From Calliphora vicina (taxonomy: Eukaryota > Arthropoda > Insecta > Diptera > Calliphoridae): a stretch of DNA of 64,000 nucleotides. The stretch lies in assembly GCF_958450345.1 (NCBI RefSeq), contig NC_088784.1, positions 40,920,278 to 40,984,277 on the forward strand, written 5' to 3'. The notes below the pieces were generated by a model. The model was given only the letters and a program-made list of their open reading frames with translations. It made no database searches and had not been told where the DNA came from. Of the stretch, positions 47,843 to 60,454 are shown piece by piece (positions within the stretch are counted from its first letter, which is position 1; each line of letters begins with the position of its first letter). A program made the translations under genes and the position numbers.

Positions 47843-48315
47843 TTAAAAAGAAGGGAAGCTTTCATATTTTCTACAACAACAACTTCTCTCTCTACTCACA
47901 TACAAGTAGTATGCGAATTCTACACACTTGAGAGAGACAGATTTAACTTCAAAACTTTTTCTTGAAAATTGCACAGAATTGCAATTCTAACACACACTTT
48001 CACCATCACATAATATTTTTATTATTTTTTTTCCACACATTTAAACCATTAAAATAACCGAAAAGTGTATATTTTGCACAAACGAAACAAATATTTTTTT
48101 AATTTTTTTGACATTAATTTTATGGGGGTTGATAGATATAAAAACTAAAATAAACACATTTGTAAAATTTCGTATTAGAAATTAATAAAAAAATTCAAAT
48201 AAACTTAATTTTTGCAGAAATTATGGAATAAAACGTGGTAAAATCTATTTATGAAACCTTTCCAGATCAAATATAATTCAAATAATTTGAGAATTGTTTG
48301 AATTTTTAAATTTAA

Positions 48316-48595
48316 CCCTCCGTTAGTCGCAATCATTTTCAATTGAGATTAGTCGCAATGTATCAAATTGATATCAATAAAGAAGAAGCCGCGTTTGAAA
48401 ATAATCTTTTCACTTTTTATTTCGTAAACATAAAAACGATATTAAATTCAATGTATTTAATAGAATAATCTAAATAAAATTTCAGTAAAAAATATTTTTT
48501 TATCAAAAAATAGCGTCAAAATTAGGGCATTTAATAAAATTTACAATAAAAAAATTGTTGGTGTATCAACTAGATCAGTTGCGACTAATGGAGGG
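48316..48595. mobile_element. piggyBac-type MITE, TTAA duplication
   Basis: CCCTCCGTTAGTCGCAA at the left is mirrored by TTGCGACTAATGGAGGG at the right (one mismatch). TTAA lies exactly outside both (48312-48315 and 48596-48599). TTAA targets with ends starting CCC are diagnostic of piggyBac. It is 280 bp and non-coding. Confidence 0.88.
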
Positions 48596-48809
48596 TTAAT
48601 TGTAATAAAATTTTGTTATAATATTTAAGACCTATGCTTTTTTGACAATCGACTTAGTTTTTTTTTTAAAGCGTTTCACTTCTTGTTATTATTCTTTGTT
48701 TCTAACATTTATTTAGAACGATTGATAGGATTATAACTGGGTGTTAAATTTGATTAATATTTAAAAAAACAGTTTTGGTCCTACAAAAACACAGCTAAAT
48801 AAATAAAAG

Positions 48810-48905
48810 TCAAAATATTTTGGAAATAAATCTGTCATTTCTAGCTGGATGGTCCGATTGCCATATAATTTAAGAGAGATCTCTCAGCGCTGTGGGATCT
48901 CAAAT
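48810..48905 (+). repeat. Dispersed repeat shared with 33770-33900
   Basis: CAAAATATTTTGGAAATAAA, TCTGTCATTT and CTGGATGGTCCGATTG match the copy at 33770. Confidence 0.5.
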
Positions 48906-49269
48906 TAGGGCATCTCAGTATTGTATATATCTATTCAAATTTCAAAATTTCACCATACATTGAAAAATGTTTTAATTTTAAAATTAAGAAAATGTTGAAT
49001 TTTCGAATTTTTCTTTGCCGAAATTATTATTAATCTTTGTTTCCTAGAAACAAAGTTTCTCGGGGAACTTATAAAGTTTTATATTTTTTGAAATATATCT
49101 CAATAAGGATAACTTTCAAATAGAAAACACCTAAAATTTTGTAATGGAGATCTCCCTAGGCTCTTCTGTATTTAACCTATTTTTCTAAAATATCAAAGCT
49201 GGGCTTCCAGAATGGGTAACTGTTTTAGTTACTATGATGTATTCTAATAATCATTCATGTTTTACCAGC

Positions 49270-49428
49270 CTCGGAACAAATTTGATTATATATTTGCTTG
49301 GTCCATAAGTAGTCATAGCTCCCATATAATGCACTCTTCCGAAAATCATTCACGAAAATAAATTATTTAAATTTTAAAAGAAAAATGATTTTGCTCATTT
49401 ACTTTCTTACTTGTTTTTATTAGTATTT
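49270..49428 (-). mobile_element. DINE-1-like Helitron, truncated reverse copy
   Basis: GGTCCATAAGTAGTCATAGC, TCCCATATAATGCAC, TTCCGAAAATCATTC and the end TACTTTCTTACTTGTTTT match the first 200 bases of 6716-7463 in reverse. The hairpin itself is lost. Confidence 0.7.
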
Positions 49429-49801
49429 CATATTATCACACATTTTAAAGTCATATCGCTTTTTTTTATAAAGTCATTTCACCTTATGTATATGTACATA
49501 ATTTGAAGTTTTTTCAGTAGATTGTCAGTAGCAGGACTGAGAATAATTATCTACAGAAACTAGAAAAAACAAACATATTTTAAAATGTCTGTTTTTTATT
49601 ATTATAAGCGTCCTCATGTAAACGCTTAAATATCTCGCAAACTGTGCAATCTGTACATTTTTGCACTCTCGCAAATGAACTGTCAAAAAATGTATGGAAA
49701 TTCATTTGCACAATTCCGATAAGTTTGCGCGACAATTTAGACTCGCAAACTTGAATTTATCGTGCATTTGATGAATCAGCTGCATTTGTTTACTTTTATT
49801 T

Positions 49802-49996
49802 ATAACCCCCTGTCTATACTTGACAAATATTCATCATAACAATAAATGACATTTGTAGTCAAGACAAAGTTGTCTAAGCAAAAGCACTAACAATTTTATC
49901 ATAACGAAGCAATAATACTAATAAATGGAGACTATACCTGATAATTTTTTATCTAGACAACCATTTTAAAATTTATCAGGTGTAACCAGGGGTTAA
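49802..49996. mobile_element. TAACCCC inverted-repeat MITE
   Basis: TAACCCCCTGTCTATACTTG at the left faces TTTATCAGGTGTAACCAGGG, GTTAA at the right. Flanks read ATAA and TTAA, so a worn piggyBac-type target is possible. The interior is itself partly palindromic. Confidence 0.6.
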
Positions 49997-50061
49997 GAAA
50001 TAAAAATAAAATAAGATATAAAAAATTTGTGCATGTGAAAATTGTGTAACTTTGGAACGGA

Positions 50062-50540
50062 ATGATTGGATTAAATGGCATTGTGTATGAAAACATTAAC
50101 CAACAGCTAGAACATAAACAAAATCTTCCAAACTATGTATACCACCGTTTGTTCCAAAGATTTAACTTTCATTCAACATTTTTAAAATTAAAATTTAACT
50201 TTCATTCAACATTTTTAAAATTAAAATTTGTACAATTTGAAAAAACAATATATTGACCACATCTTAGCAATCATTAATCCTAATGACATGGACATGATTA
50301 TGTCAACATTAAGCAATTACCATCCGAAAATAAAATTTACAGAGAAACTGAAGTTGATAACAAAATATCTTTTCTGGATACTAGACTACACCGGGAGAAC
50401 GAGCAAAAACTGTAAGTTTTCTAAATGTTTGTTTTGAAAATATTGTTTTAATTTTATGTTTTATTATTTAAATAGACGATATCTTGAAAAAGTAGACATA
50501 ACATCTACGAAACGTCGGGAAAATTGTAATAAAAATATGA
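50062..50540 (+). pseudogene. Penelope-like retroelement, 3' fragment
   Basis: The frame YIDHILAIINPNDMDMIMST, LSNYHPKIKFTE matches the Penelope reverse-transcriptase motif (YVDD-x-F/LAI...NS-x-HP-x-I-x-FT). The catalytic YVDD has become YIDH. After one frameshift KISFLDTRLHRENEQKL continues the family text (IPFLD-x-x). Downstream the characteristic hairpin region GTAGACATAACATCTACGAA, ACGTCGGGAAA follows at 50492-50522. A 36-bp direct duplication lies at about 50160-50230. Non-functional. Confidence 0.75.
50160..50231. repeat. 36-bp direct duplication
   Basis: TTTAACTTTCATTCAACATT followed by TTTAAAATTAAAAT occurs twice back to back. Confidence 0.88.
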
Positions 50541-51299
50541 TTTTTTATTTACATTAAGGCCCTATTAGATTAAGAAACTCAAAATAATTAAATTTGGCCA
50601 AATATAAACACTAAAAGAATTGTAAAGCTTTTGTTGAATTTATTTTTATTTGACATTTTTATCAAATATAAAATTTTTTGTATAAACTTCATGAAACACG
50701 TCGCGAATATTTGCACATTTGCACAAATGGGAAAGTACACTTTATATTTATAAATTTTATTAAACAAAATATTATAATTTGATACAAGTGTATGAAAGTA
50801 AAAAATTAATAATAATAATATACAATATAATTTGTTTTCAACTTGTTGTTATTAAAACTAAAAAATTGTAAAATATGCAATAAAATTTTTAAAATAAGAA
50901 AATTTTATTCGCATAAAAGCTAAATATGCAATTTCAAATGCCTTAATTGGCCACAAACATGTGTAATGTGCTCATAATAGTTTTTTTTCAGCTTAAATTA
51001 TTTAAAGTTTTCGATGTAATTAAACAATTAAATACCTAGGTATTATTAACTGTTACAATTATTTTTTAAATGTAACTTAGCATTATAGTGCATATTAGAT
51101 TGCTTACCTTAAGTGATTTTGTGCTGCTTAAACCGTTTTAATAAAATTTAATCTTTAAAGATAAACAGTATTAAAGTGTTGCTGCAATAGAACTTTCTAA
51201 AATGTAAATGCATATGAGTATTAGGAAGGTCCCAATAATGCTACAATTGTTTAGTTTTTAGATAGAATTACTAATTTTTTTTTGGTTTTCAAACATGAA

Positions 51300-52690
51300 A
51301 AAAAAGCTATTTTCAGTTTGTGTATATTTTTTAACCCTTTCCCTGTCCTGTGCATCACATATGATGCACAGCAAGTTTCTTTCACACGTCCGTACATCAC
51401 ATATGATTCACAAATTATATTATTTTTCAATTAACAAAAAAAACTTTGGACGTACGGCAAATTTTTTTTTTGTATGGGACAGGCAAAGTATCTGTTTAGT
51501 ATCTGTTAAAAAGTGCTTGAAAAGCGCATAGAAGTAAACAAAAATAACTTGTAATCACGAAATAACAAACAATTCCAAGAATCAAACTGAATGTTAATCT
51601 TAGGTAGGACCATCGAATACTTGTTTTCGGTTGCATCCTAATGTGTAAATGATTACACATCCATCCGTACTTTGTATGTATGTACTACTTATGGATGGAA
51701 AAACATTTAAAGTGTGTGTAGTACATGCAAGTAGAGAGGTACTAAGTACGAGTATAGTGAGTGAACTTATTTTTCGTTTGCATTTTTTTGTTCCTGTTAT
51801 TTTTGTAGAAATCATTTTTCCAACTGTCTGGTTTTATTGTTTTTGTTGTTCTTGTCGGTGTAACATACTGGATTCATGTTATTCTCTTTAATGTTGTTAT
51901 TGTTGGTTGTTTTTTTCAGAACGGGTACAATTCTGTTTTCAGTACTATTTTTTGTTGTTGTTGTATTTTTTGTAGTTCATTCGTATGTGGTCAGTGGTTG
52001 TTTACATTGTATGTTGTGTTCACTGCCGTACAGTACTGTTGTGTTGTGTTGCATGTATGTATGTATTTGGATTTGTATCTGTGTTTGTGTTTTGGTATTT
52101 TTATGTTTGTCCATATTACAAAAGGATTTGCATGGCTCGTTTCATCTTTTAACAGAACTGACATTTTCCTGACTCGTACTAACTTGGTTGTATGCATCTA
52201 CTAGTATTCAGCTTTCACTGATTGTTTATTCATCCTCTGTTTCAGGTTTTTGTTCATGTATGGCATTTTCTTCTATATTGTAACTGTTATAGTGGTATTT
52301 ACAGTAAAATACTCCAACATATTGTTACTTACAGTGGATGTGAAAAGAAATTACACATTAATTTTATTGTGTTTATTTTTGCAGATTTCTTATTATGAAA
52401 AGCTAGCTGCTATTCAACACAAACAAAAAATGCTCAACAACTTTTATACACTTTTATTAGTTGTGGTTTTTAGTAGGATCGGAATACAAACGTAGAAATA
52501 AGATCGTTTTAAAAATTGAACATACCCGAGGTGTCCTACTTTGGGGACTCCTGGCCGCACTCCAGGTGAGTCCATGCTTTCAAAGTTCAAGACTTAAACT
52601 GGACAATACTTCGTCTTTGCGCATGTCAAATTTCATTCAAATACGACTAAGGGAAGTTACAGATTCATTTCCCTCTTTTTTTACTATACT
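51300..52690. other. T- and G-rich intergenic sequence
   Basis: TTGTTGTTGT-type composition gives long chance frames rich in Val, Phe, Leu and Cys on the plus strand. No family resemblance. GTGCATCACATATGATGCAC at 51348-51367 is a short perfect palindrome. Confidence 0.45.
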
Positions 52691-52709
52691 GTGCACAAGC
52701 AATTAAGTA

Positions 52710-52956
52710 CACAGAGAAAACAGATTCGTGATAGCAACCGAATTTGTTGCCTATCGAATGATTCTACCGTAGTGACCGAATTTTACAGCTGTGGATACAA
52801 AATTTTAAAAGGGGCAACAAAAGTTTGGTTGCTTTAACCGAAATTCTTCTTTGTCAACTGACTTTCTGTTGATAGAACTGAAAAAATCTATGTGTGCAAC
52901 CGAATCATTCGATTGGCAACAAATTCGGTTGCTATCACGAATCAGTTTTCTCTGTG
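52710..52956. mobile_element. CACAGAGAAAAC MITE, intact copy
   Basis: CACAGAGAAAACAGATTCGT at the left, running on through GATAGCAACCGAATTTGTTG, is mirrored at the right with one mismatch over about 43 bases. TA is duplicated outside (52708-52709 and 52957-52958). It has no ORF. Decayed copies lie at 8440-8560, 20010 and 27736-27915. The end resembles that of the foldback at 41092 (CACGCAGAGAAAA). Confidence 0.85.
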
Positions 52957-52999
52957 TATAAAATCCAGAGATGAAAATCAAAGCAGCACCGGTTTGAAG

Positions 53000-53990
53000 A
53001 AATGTAGCCCAATTTTGTTTGCCATATTTTTTAGCGTTTGTTAATTTTTTGCTTTTTCATTTGGCATATTTTTCCTGCAGATATCATTACCTCTTAAATC
53101 AATGAAAATGCGGACTGATGACCAAAAGTCAGTTCATTCCAAAAAATATCAAACTTTATTGCAAAAGTAAAAACTTTATTGTGTTTTGATTACGTATGTA
53201 TGTAGTTTTTATATAAAGTTGAATGTCATTTCATGAAATGGATGTCTTTCGATCGTCAGTGGGAACTCAAGTTGCACTAACTGTACACAAGAGTATTAAA
53301 TATTTGTCTACTTATGTTTCTGTTATTGTAGACTGTTGTCTTCTTCTCTTTTTAAAGTATGAAAGATATTCAGATGACGGTTTCCATACAATAATAATTC
53401 GTGCATATTGTGTCATTTTCGCTCTCTTTTTTTTATTGTACACATATTATATACATAATACTATGCTAACATTTCTTTATGCTTAAAGGTAAATATTAAC
53501 TGAAGATGCCCAACAGAAGGCCTTATTTTCCAGACATCATTTAGAGTTTTTTTCCAGAGATCACGCGTGACTGTCATCATATTTTTATTCAGTATTGTTT
53601 GTTTCATAGAAATCTGACTATTAATTTAGATGTTTCCTATTTATTACTAATTGTATTGCAATTCGACCCCCATTATGGTGATGTCTTATTAATGAATATT
53701 TTATAATATTTTAGTCATGAACGATTTTAGAAGATCACCCTAAGGAAACAATGAATTTTCTAGAAAAGAAAGACAAGCTTTAAAGATTTTAACAATGAAG
53801 GCCTTTCCTTGATTTCCTCTGGTTGAAAATGTAAATGTTAAAAATGTTGATGATGTTTTCTATTCGTAGTGATTCTATTGTTGAATTTCACTGGTTGTAT
53901 ACAGATATCTGACTGTCTTGATGTCTGTCCGTTCGTTTGTTCCTCTTTTGTACACATTCACTCATAACAACAACAGCGAAATACATGTTT
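53000..53990. other. Anonymous intergenic sequence
   Basis: No coding, RNA or element ends recognised. Confidence 0.4.
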
Positions 53991-54043
53991 GTATTTAATA
54001 CAACAACACTAGAAACAGCAACAAATGCCATAATGATTTAACA

Positions 54044-54941
54044 TCCCAGCAGTTCTGATGAATGTCCCGAACTAGTCCCCCCTTGGTGCACAGATATGCA
54101 TCATAGTGAGCTGCACACCTTGATGTTGTGCTTCGAGGGGAAATATGGAGCGAAACCGGGGCTCCGAGATGCACGGTCCTCATTCCTGGTAAGAATTTAA
54201 TTTATTAAATTCGCAGCTGACTAGAGTCTTATGGGGATCCTATGGCCCCAGGAATGATATTAGGGCTATTGATAATTTTCGGGCCACCACTTGTATCTTA
54301 CTAGGTGCTGTTGCGGATACAACAGAGCCATTGAAAGTATCAGATAATAACTAACGTTATGTTCAGGAAAGTACCATTCGTGATGTACTGGTCGTTGGGC
54401 TTGGTTCTCTGTCGAGGTCAAAAGTATGTGTTATAGTACACTCACTTTGACTTTTATCGGATGAGAACTTTTTAAGTCAGAGACCAAACATCGGACTGGA
54501 TTACCATGTCGAAAGTTGCAGCTTTGATAATTGTCCTGGGCTTGTTAGTTGATTAGCTAGCTATGGATGGCAGACATTAGGTAGCACGTGCTCTCGAGCA
54601 AGCAGTTTGTGCTTAGATCTGTGCAGTCAATGTACAATTTTAAGTAGTTATGTGACTAGTTATTTTAACAGGTGCATGTCCTAATCACGGGGTCAATTGT
54701 CTGATAGCTGGATTAACTTGCCGGTTACATACATACAGTTACCTTTCTAGCTACCTAACTGGTTACTTTATCTCGTAAGGTAACTACCTCTATGTAACCG
54801 GTATGTGAATCCAGCTCTCAAAAAGTGTTAATTGACCCCGTGCTTAGGACATGCACGTGTTAAAATAACTAGTCACGTAGCTGTCCCCTAAATGATAGGT
54901 AAAATAACTAGTTCGGTACAGTCTCCTAGAACTACCGGGTT
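54044..54941. mobile_element. CCCAGCAGTTCT-family element, long copy with foldback right half
   Basis: CCCAGCAGTTCTGATGAATG at the left and CAGTCTCCTAGAACTACCGG at the right are imperfect inverted ends, sharing GAACTAGT inward. Within it, 54645-54775 and 54776-54895 form a palindrome (ACAGGTGCATGTCC / GGACATGCACGTGT). The left 600 bases are less AT-rich than usual and could hold decayed coding sequence, but I do not recognise it. Confidence 0.65.
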
Positions 54942-56319
54942 CATATACATAAATATTGCAAAAAAAAAATCAAAATAACAAAAACAACTGTGAAATACAG
55001 TAAAGTAAAGAACAAGTTCTCAACACTTGAGTTAACAAAACAAATATTGTTTCAACAAATAGTGTTGCAAGTATCTATCTGTTTGTGTGTGTGTGTTTGT
55101 GTTTATGTATGTATTCTCAGAAAGTACAAAAAATAAAAAAAAGGATCCATGGTTAAATGCGCTTTTCATTCTTCCTTCATGGTTAATGCAAACTTCTGTA
55201 TCATCTTCCTACGTATGTTTGTACGAGCATGTGTGTGTGTGTGTGAGTCTGTGAATGTCCTGTGTGTTTAACTGTATTCATGTTTTCGTAATGACTCTGG
55301 TTGCTGTTGTTGTTTGTTTTGTAGCTTTTGTTGTGGCCCCTTTTTCTTTTATGTTAAATCCCCTTTTCCTTGTCATGTCACTCATTTGTTGTGCTAAATT
55401 TTCATATCAGTTTTTATCTATTCAAAACGAAATCACTGCCACAAATATTTTACTAACATTTACTTGTTTACATTTGTGTATTTTTGTTGTTGTTTTTCTT
55501 TGGTGTTTTAGCTGTTTGTTTGTTCTTTTAATCTCAAATCAACATATAAAGTGTTTCTGATTCCATCAGTTGAGGATTTCATGAGCTATAAATACAAATC
55601 TGGGTTAGTAAGTCAGTTTTATTATTGTATCTTTCTATCCATCTGCTTGGTTGGGCAGATTATGGGCATTAAAATATTATAGCAACTGATTTGGTGGAAG
55701 GGTTGATACAGGAAATCTTTCATCCATATATATAAGAGATACCGTAATATGTTAATTTATAAATATATTGAATATATTTAATTATACATAAGTTTATTTG
55801 CTTAAAATTTTACATTTTAGCAAAACAGGTGTTAACTCAAAACTAACTATTTCTGCAATATTTCTAAAACAAAAATTAAAAAAAATTTCTTAGGAACAAA
55901 CATTTTTTTGAAAAAACTGCACATTTTGAAAATAAAGTCAGAAAAGTTTTTGCAAAAAAAAAATCAAGAATTGTATATTACAAGCAATTATTTTGATATA
56001 CAAATATCCCATTCGATTCCCATTCAGAGACAAGAACACTCTTAAAGGAAAACCTAAGCTTTCTTTTGAGCAAAAAAAAAAATCAAAAAGGGTCCATTTT
56101 AAAAAAGTCAACAAAGTTTTTGATTTTGTGTTTTGAGTTACAAAACATTTACATATATTGATACATATCCAACTCGCATCAGGAAAATACCTAAGCTTTC
56201 TTTTGAGAAAAAAGGTCATTTTGAAAAAACAAAAATCAAAAGAGTTTTAGATTTTGAAAAAAAAATGTCAACAATTTTTTATTTTTTAATTTTTTTTTTG
56301 AGAAAGATTGAAAAATTCC

Positions 56320-58200
56320 AAATATTGAAAAATTTTACCTTTGACCTTCACGATTTAAGGGTTAACGTTTTCCGATTTTAGTAAAAGTTTCAGAGTATAT
56401 TTAGAATTATCTGGACTATAATATTCTGAATAAGTTTTGCTTAAAATTCATAAGAGTAAGGAAATAGAGCTCATTCGCCTAAAAATTGCCAAATAATTGG
56501 TTTTTTTCGAAAATTTCAAAATTTAAATCGCAGGTACGGAAAAACTATAAGAGATATTTTCATAATTTTTTCACATTTTTATTCCCTATTATATTCTTAA
56601 TAAATCCCAATGAGATGATCAAAAAATTCTGAAATTTGTTTAACAAAATTTTTAAAAATTTTAAAATGGAGTTTTGAAATTGCCTTTAAAAAATTTTATT
56701 TTTTTGTTCATACCTAAGAATAGGTTAACGGTATCCTATGAAGACAAAAACTCATATACAAGTAAATATAGACATATTTTAAGTAGAAATGAGCTTTTAT
56801 TTTAATATTTATCAAAATATGTTAATTTTGTTTCTACCTTTCATGTTCTAGTTGCCTGAGACACGTTTATGGCCTGGCGAATTTTTAATAACATTTTTTG
56901 ACCGATTTAAGTTTTTTTATGTCTCATTAGAACGACAATTGCTTACACATTTCTATTCTTTTAAATTAAATTGGAAAAGTAATTTTTTAATGGCAAAATT
57001 TTTACAAAAGCATCTCAAAACTTAAGAGGGAATAAAAATATGAAAAAATTATGTCAATACCTCTAACAGTTTTTCCGTACCTGCGATTTAAATTTTGCGT
57101 TTTTCAAGAAAAACTAATTTTTTGTCCATATTTAGGCGAATGAGCCCAATTTCCTTACTGTTATAAATTTTAAGTAAAACTTATTCATAGTATTATAACT
57201 CTGGTAATTTTAAATATGGTCTGAAAGTTTTACTAAAATCGGAAAACGTTAACCTTTAAATCGTGAAGGTCAAAGGTAAAATTTTTCAATATTTTGAATT
57301 TCTAATGAAAAGATAGAGAAATGTTATATATTTTTGGGTCGATTTTAATGCAACTTAAGGAAAATATAACATAAAGTCCAGAATTTAAAATAACAGCACA
57401 AAACTGGAAATTAACCCTTAGCAGCACTTGGGGTCCAAATTACCCTCAACTTTTAAAATCACGAAAAACACAACCATTTTGACCCCAAGTCCTCTTAAAG
57501 GTTAAAATCCATTTTTTCACTGTTGTTGTAAATGCTAGACGCCAATATATATTTTCCTCAAGATTCATGAAAATCGGCACAAAAATATATAACATTTCGC
57601 TATCTTTTCATTAGAAATTCAAAATATTGAAAAATTTGACCTTTGACCTTCACGATTCAAAGGTTATCGTTTTCCGCTTTTAGTAAAACTTTCAGAACAT
57701 ATTTAGAATTACAAGGACTATAATATTATGAATAGGTTTTACTTAAAATTTATAACAGTAAGGAAATTGGACTCATTCGCCTAAATATGGACAAAAAATT
57801 AGTTTTTCTTGAAAAACGCAAAATTTAAATCGCAGGTACGGAAAAACTGTTAGAGGTATTGACATAATTTTTTCATATTTTTATTCCCTATTTTGATCTC
57901 AATAAACTCCAATGTGATGATCGAAAAAATCTGAAATTTGTTTAACAAAATTTTTAAAAATTTGAAAATGGAGTTTTGAAACAGCCGTTAAAAAAATTAT
58001 TTTTTTTGGCCATACCTGCGAATAGGTTAACGGTATCCTACGAAGACAAAAACTCATATACAAGTAAATATGGACATATTTTAAGTAAAAATTAGCTTTT
58101 ATTTTAATTTTTCTCGAAATATGTTAATTTTTTTCCTAAATTTTATGTTCAAGTGGCCTGAAACACGTTAATGGTCTGGCGAATTTGTAATAACTTTAAC
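56320..58200. repeat. A / inverted A / A repeat block
   Basis: A unit of about 570 bases at 56320-56890 recurs in the same orientation at 57625-58195, about 1305 bases further on (AATCGCAGGTACGGAAAAAC, AATAGGTTAACGGTATCCTA). Its first half also occurs inverted at 57020-57310. The inverted and second copies form a palindrome of about 880 bases centred at 57458, whose arms run to TTAA on both sides of an 87-base centre. Confidence 0.82.
57415..57501. other. 87-base palindrome centre bounded by TTAA
   Basis: CCCTTAGCAGCACTTGGGGT and, reversed from the right, CCTTTAAGAGGACTTGGGGT lie between two TTAA sites. It could be a tiny piggyBac MITE or simply the natural centre of the large palindrome. 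Confidence 0.4.
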
Positions 58201-58519
58201 ATTTTTTAACCAAATTTTGTCATTTATATCTCATTATAACGATAATTACGTACATATTTCGATTCTTTTGCATTCAATTGCAAAAGTATTTATTTAGTAG
58301 CAAATTTTTTTTAAAAACTGAAAAATTTGCATTTTTCTTTAATTTTGGCGATAATACAGTTTTTGGGTCATTTTGACCCAAAGGAGATACATTTTTAATT
58401 TCCAATTTTTTTTTTAATGTAATATTCATTAATATAAATAAATCTACATATTTATAGAAAACAATGCAGAAAGTTAAGGAGTTTCACCTATTTATTCCAT
58501 ATAAATAGTATAATTTTGC

Positions 58520-58664
58520 ATATATCTGAACTTTGACCTTGATGCGCGTCCAGAAATCTTTGCCCGATTTGGCTCAAATTTTCAGCATTTAACATATAGG
58601 CCTAGTGTCACAATATTTCACCCGGCACTCTTTGAAATCTAAAAAAAAAAATCGGCTGTCACTC
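58520..58664 (+). mobile_element. Right end of a GGGTGGC-family element
   Basis: GATTTGGCTCAAATTTTCAG, CATTTAACA and the end GGCTGTCACTC-TA, followed by ATGTACA, parallel the right ends at 10022, 20873, 29577 and 46654. The palindromic block before it probably belongs to the same element. The left end was not found. Confidence 0.5.
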
Positions 58665-59589
58665 TAATGTACACATCGTGAGAGGTGTCGGTGTTTTAGG
58701 TGTCTAAAACCATCTGTTTTTGGATGGTTTCAGAGCCTATAACGGACATAGGTAGTAACATTTTTGTTTTATATATTATTCCTATAATAACCAATTTTAG
58801 TTTATCAGCTCTATATTTACATTTTATTTTTTTAATATTTTAAGAGCATATTTTTCGCATAACACATTTTTTAAAGCATATTTTTGGTTGGCCTGGTCTA
58901 AGATTCGAGGAGAAAGATCTTGTGCTTTAGAATAGCCTGGCTTCGCTTATGTCCTTAACGTCTTGTGAGACAAGGTCGAGAGTTGTTGTAGTCTGCATTA
59001 CATCTCTGAATGAACTAGTATTTGTATTGCTCTGTAACAGTTTATTGTTAGACACTGTGTTCGTCTCATGTGTTTTCATAGATACAATCAATTGAAATAT
59101 TATCTCCAAATGACTACCGACTACATTTTGCAGAAGGATGGTGTCAAAATACAATATAAATGTCATGACAAAGAAAATACTCACGCTTAAATATGTAGCT
59201 AAGTAAAACATATGAATGTATTTAAGCTTAAAATTAATTCCCTATATATAAATATGTAGTACATAATGTTGTATTTGGTTACATGTGTGTATAAAATCTA
59301 ATATACTATGTAATTAAAGCGATATAAACTTATGTAAACATTGAATAAATAAATAAACTCTCATACACACACAAATGTGTAAAAAATCAAAGCCCACAAA
59401 GGGAAAATTCATGTGAATCCTAATGAACTTTTGTACAATAAAATTTTTATTAAATCGTATTATTTTATTATTATTGAATTTTGCTAAATATTTACATTTA
59501 TACTACAAATTGACACATTTGAAACATTTAATCGTCAAATAGATCTCTGATGGAAATCAACACAACACATTAGATCACACAATGATAAA

Positions 59590-59660
59590 ATATAATCACA
59601 AATACACACACACATACATACGTACATGCATATGTTAGTGCGTATGTATGTGTGTATTTT
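59590..59660. repeat. CA/CATA microsatellite
   Basis: ACACACACACATACATACGT followed by GTATGTATGTGTGTA forms a compound, partly palindromic simple repeat. Confidence 0.8.
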
Positions 59661-60153
59661 AAATGTAATTTATTTCATTGTTTGCATTTGTATTTACAAT
59701 CATAAGTATGCTAAGCACGAGTAAATATGAGGAAAGTCTGAGAAGTCTATACAAAATGGTTTGAATACCGATTAAAAACGGTAAAAGAGTAACGCTAATT
59801 TGGATAACGGTAAACGGTAACGTTATTTCCTGTTATTTCGGTTATGCTGTTTTAATCATAACAGCAATTCATCCTGAATACAATTACATTAATAAAAATT
59901 AAAAATAAGTTGACAATGTTGGTATTCTATTATATTTTATATCTGCAACGATAGTTGAGCTGAAATGGTATTTTATGGTTAATGGTAGCTTAGCAGTCCT
60001 TGATTTTAATAAAACAAATTTCAGAAAATGCAGAAATGAAGAAGTGCTACACATTTGTAACTAGCAATAAAAAATGTTCCTACTCAACATCAAGACCATC
60101 TTCAGAAAAATATGTATAGAAAATGTTCATCGAAATATATTGATTTCATATAT

Positions 60154-60250
60154 CGTTAGCTTAGTGAGCAAAAGTTTTAAGTCCACTTTTAATGAAAATT
60201 GAGATCTTAACACAAAAATTTAGAATATGTAAAAATACACAATGTGCTTG
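60154..60250 (+). mobile_element. Partial copy of the CGTTAGCTTAGTG family
   Basis: ATCGTTAGCTTAGTGAGC, AAGTCCACTTTTAATG and AATTGAGATCTTAACAC match 22240-22330. The right end is missing. Confidence 0.65.
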
Positions 60251-60454
60251 AGAACGTTAGGTTAGCTTAGGTATTCAGGCAGTCGACCAAAACCTTAGTC
60301 TCGTACAGCTGACTTGGGTTCATTGATCGCTCTATTTGTGGTACCTGAGGAATTAGAAGATAAAGGAAAGAAGAAAGATAAGTAAAAAGGTTGTGTGAGA
60401 GTAAAGTTAGCAAGAGAAAATATCGGAAGAAATTGGAGGAGCTAAAGGAGAGAA

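Noticed and set aside
51876..52172. Hydrophobic 98-codon frame that looks like a membrane protein
   Set aside because: Its Val/Phe/Leu/Cys richness follows directly from TTG/TGT low-complexity DNA, and other frames nearby look the same.
57415..57501. piggyBac MITE at the palindrome centre
   Set aside because: The TTAA sites fall within the palindrome arms and pair with each other, so they need not be a target duplication; kept only as an alternative.
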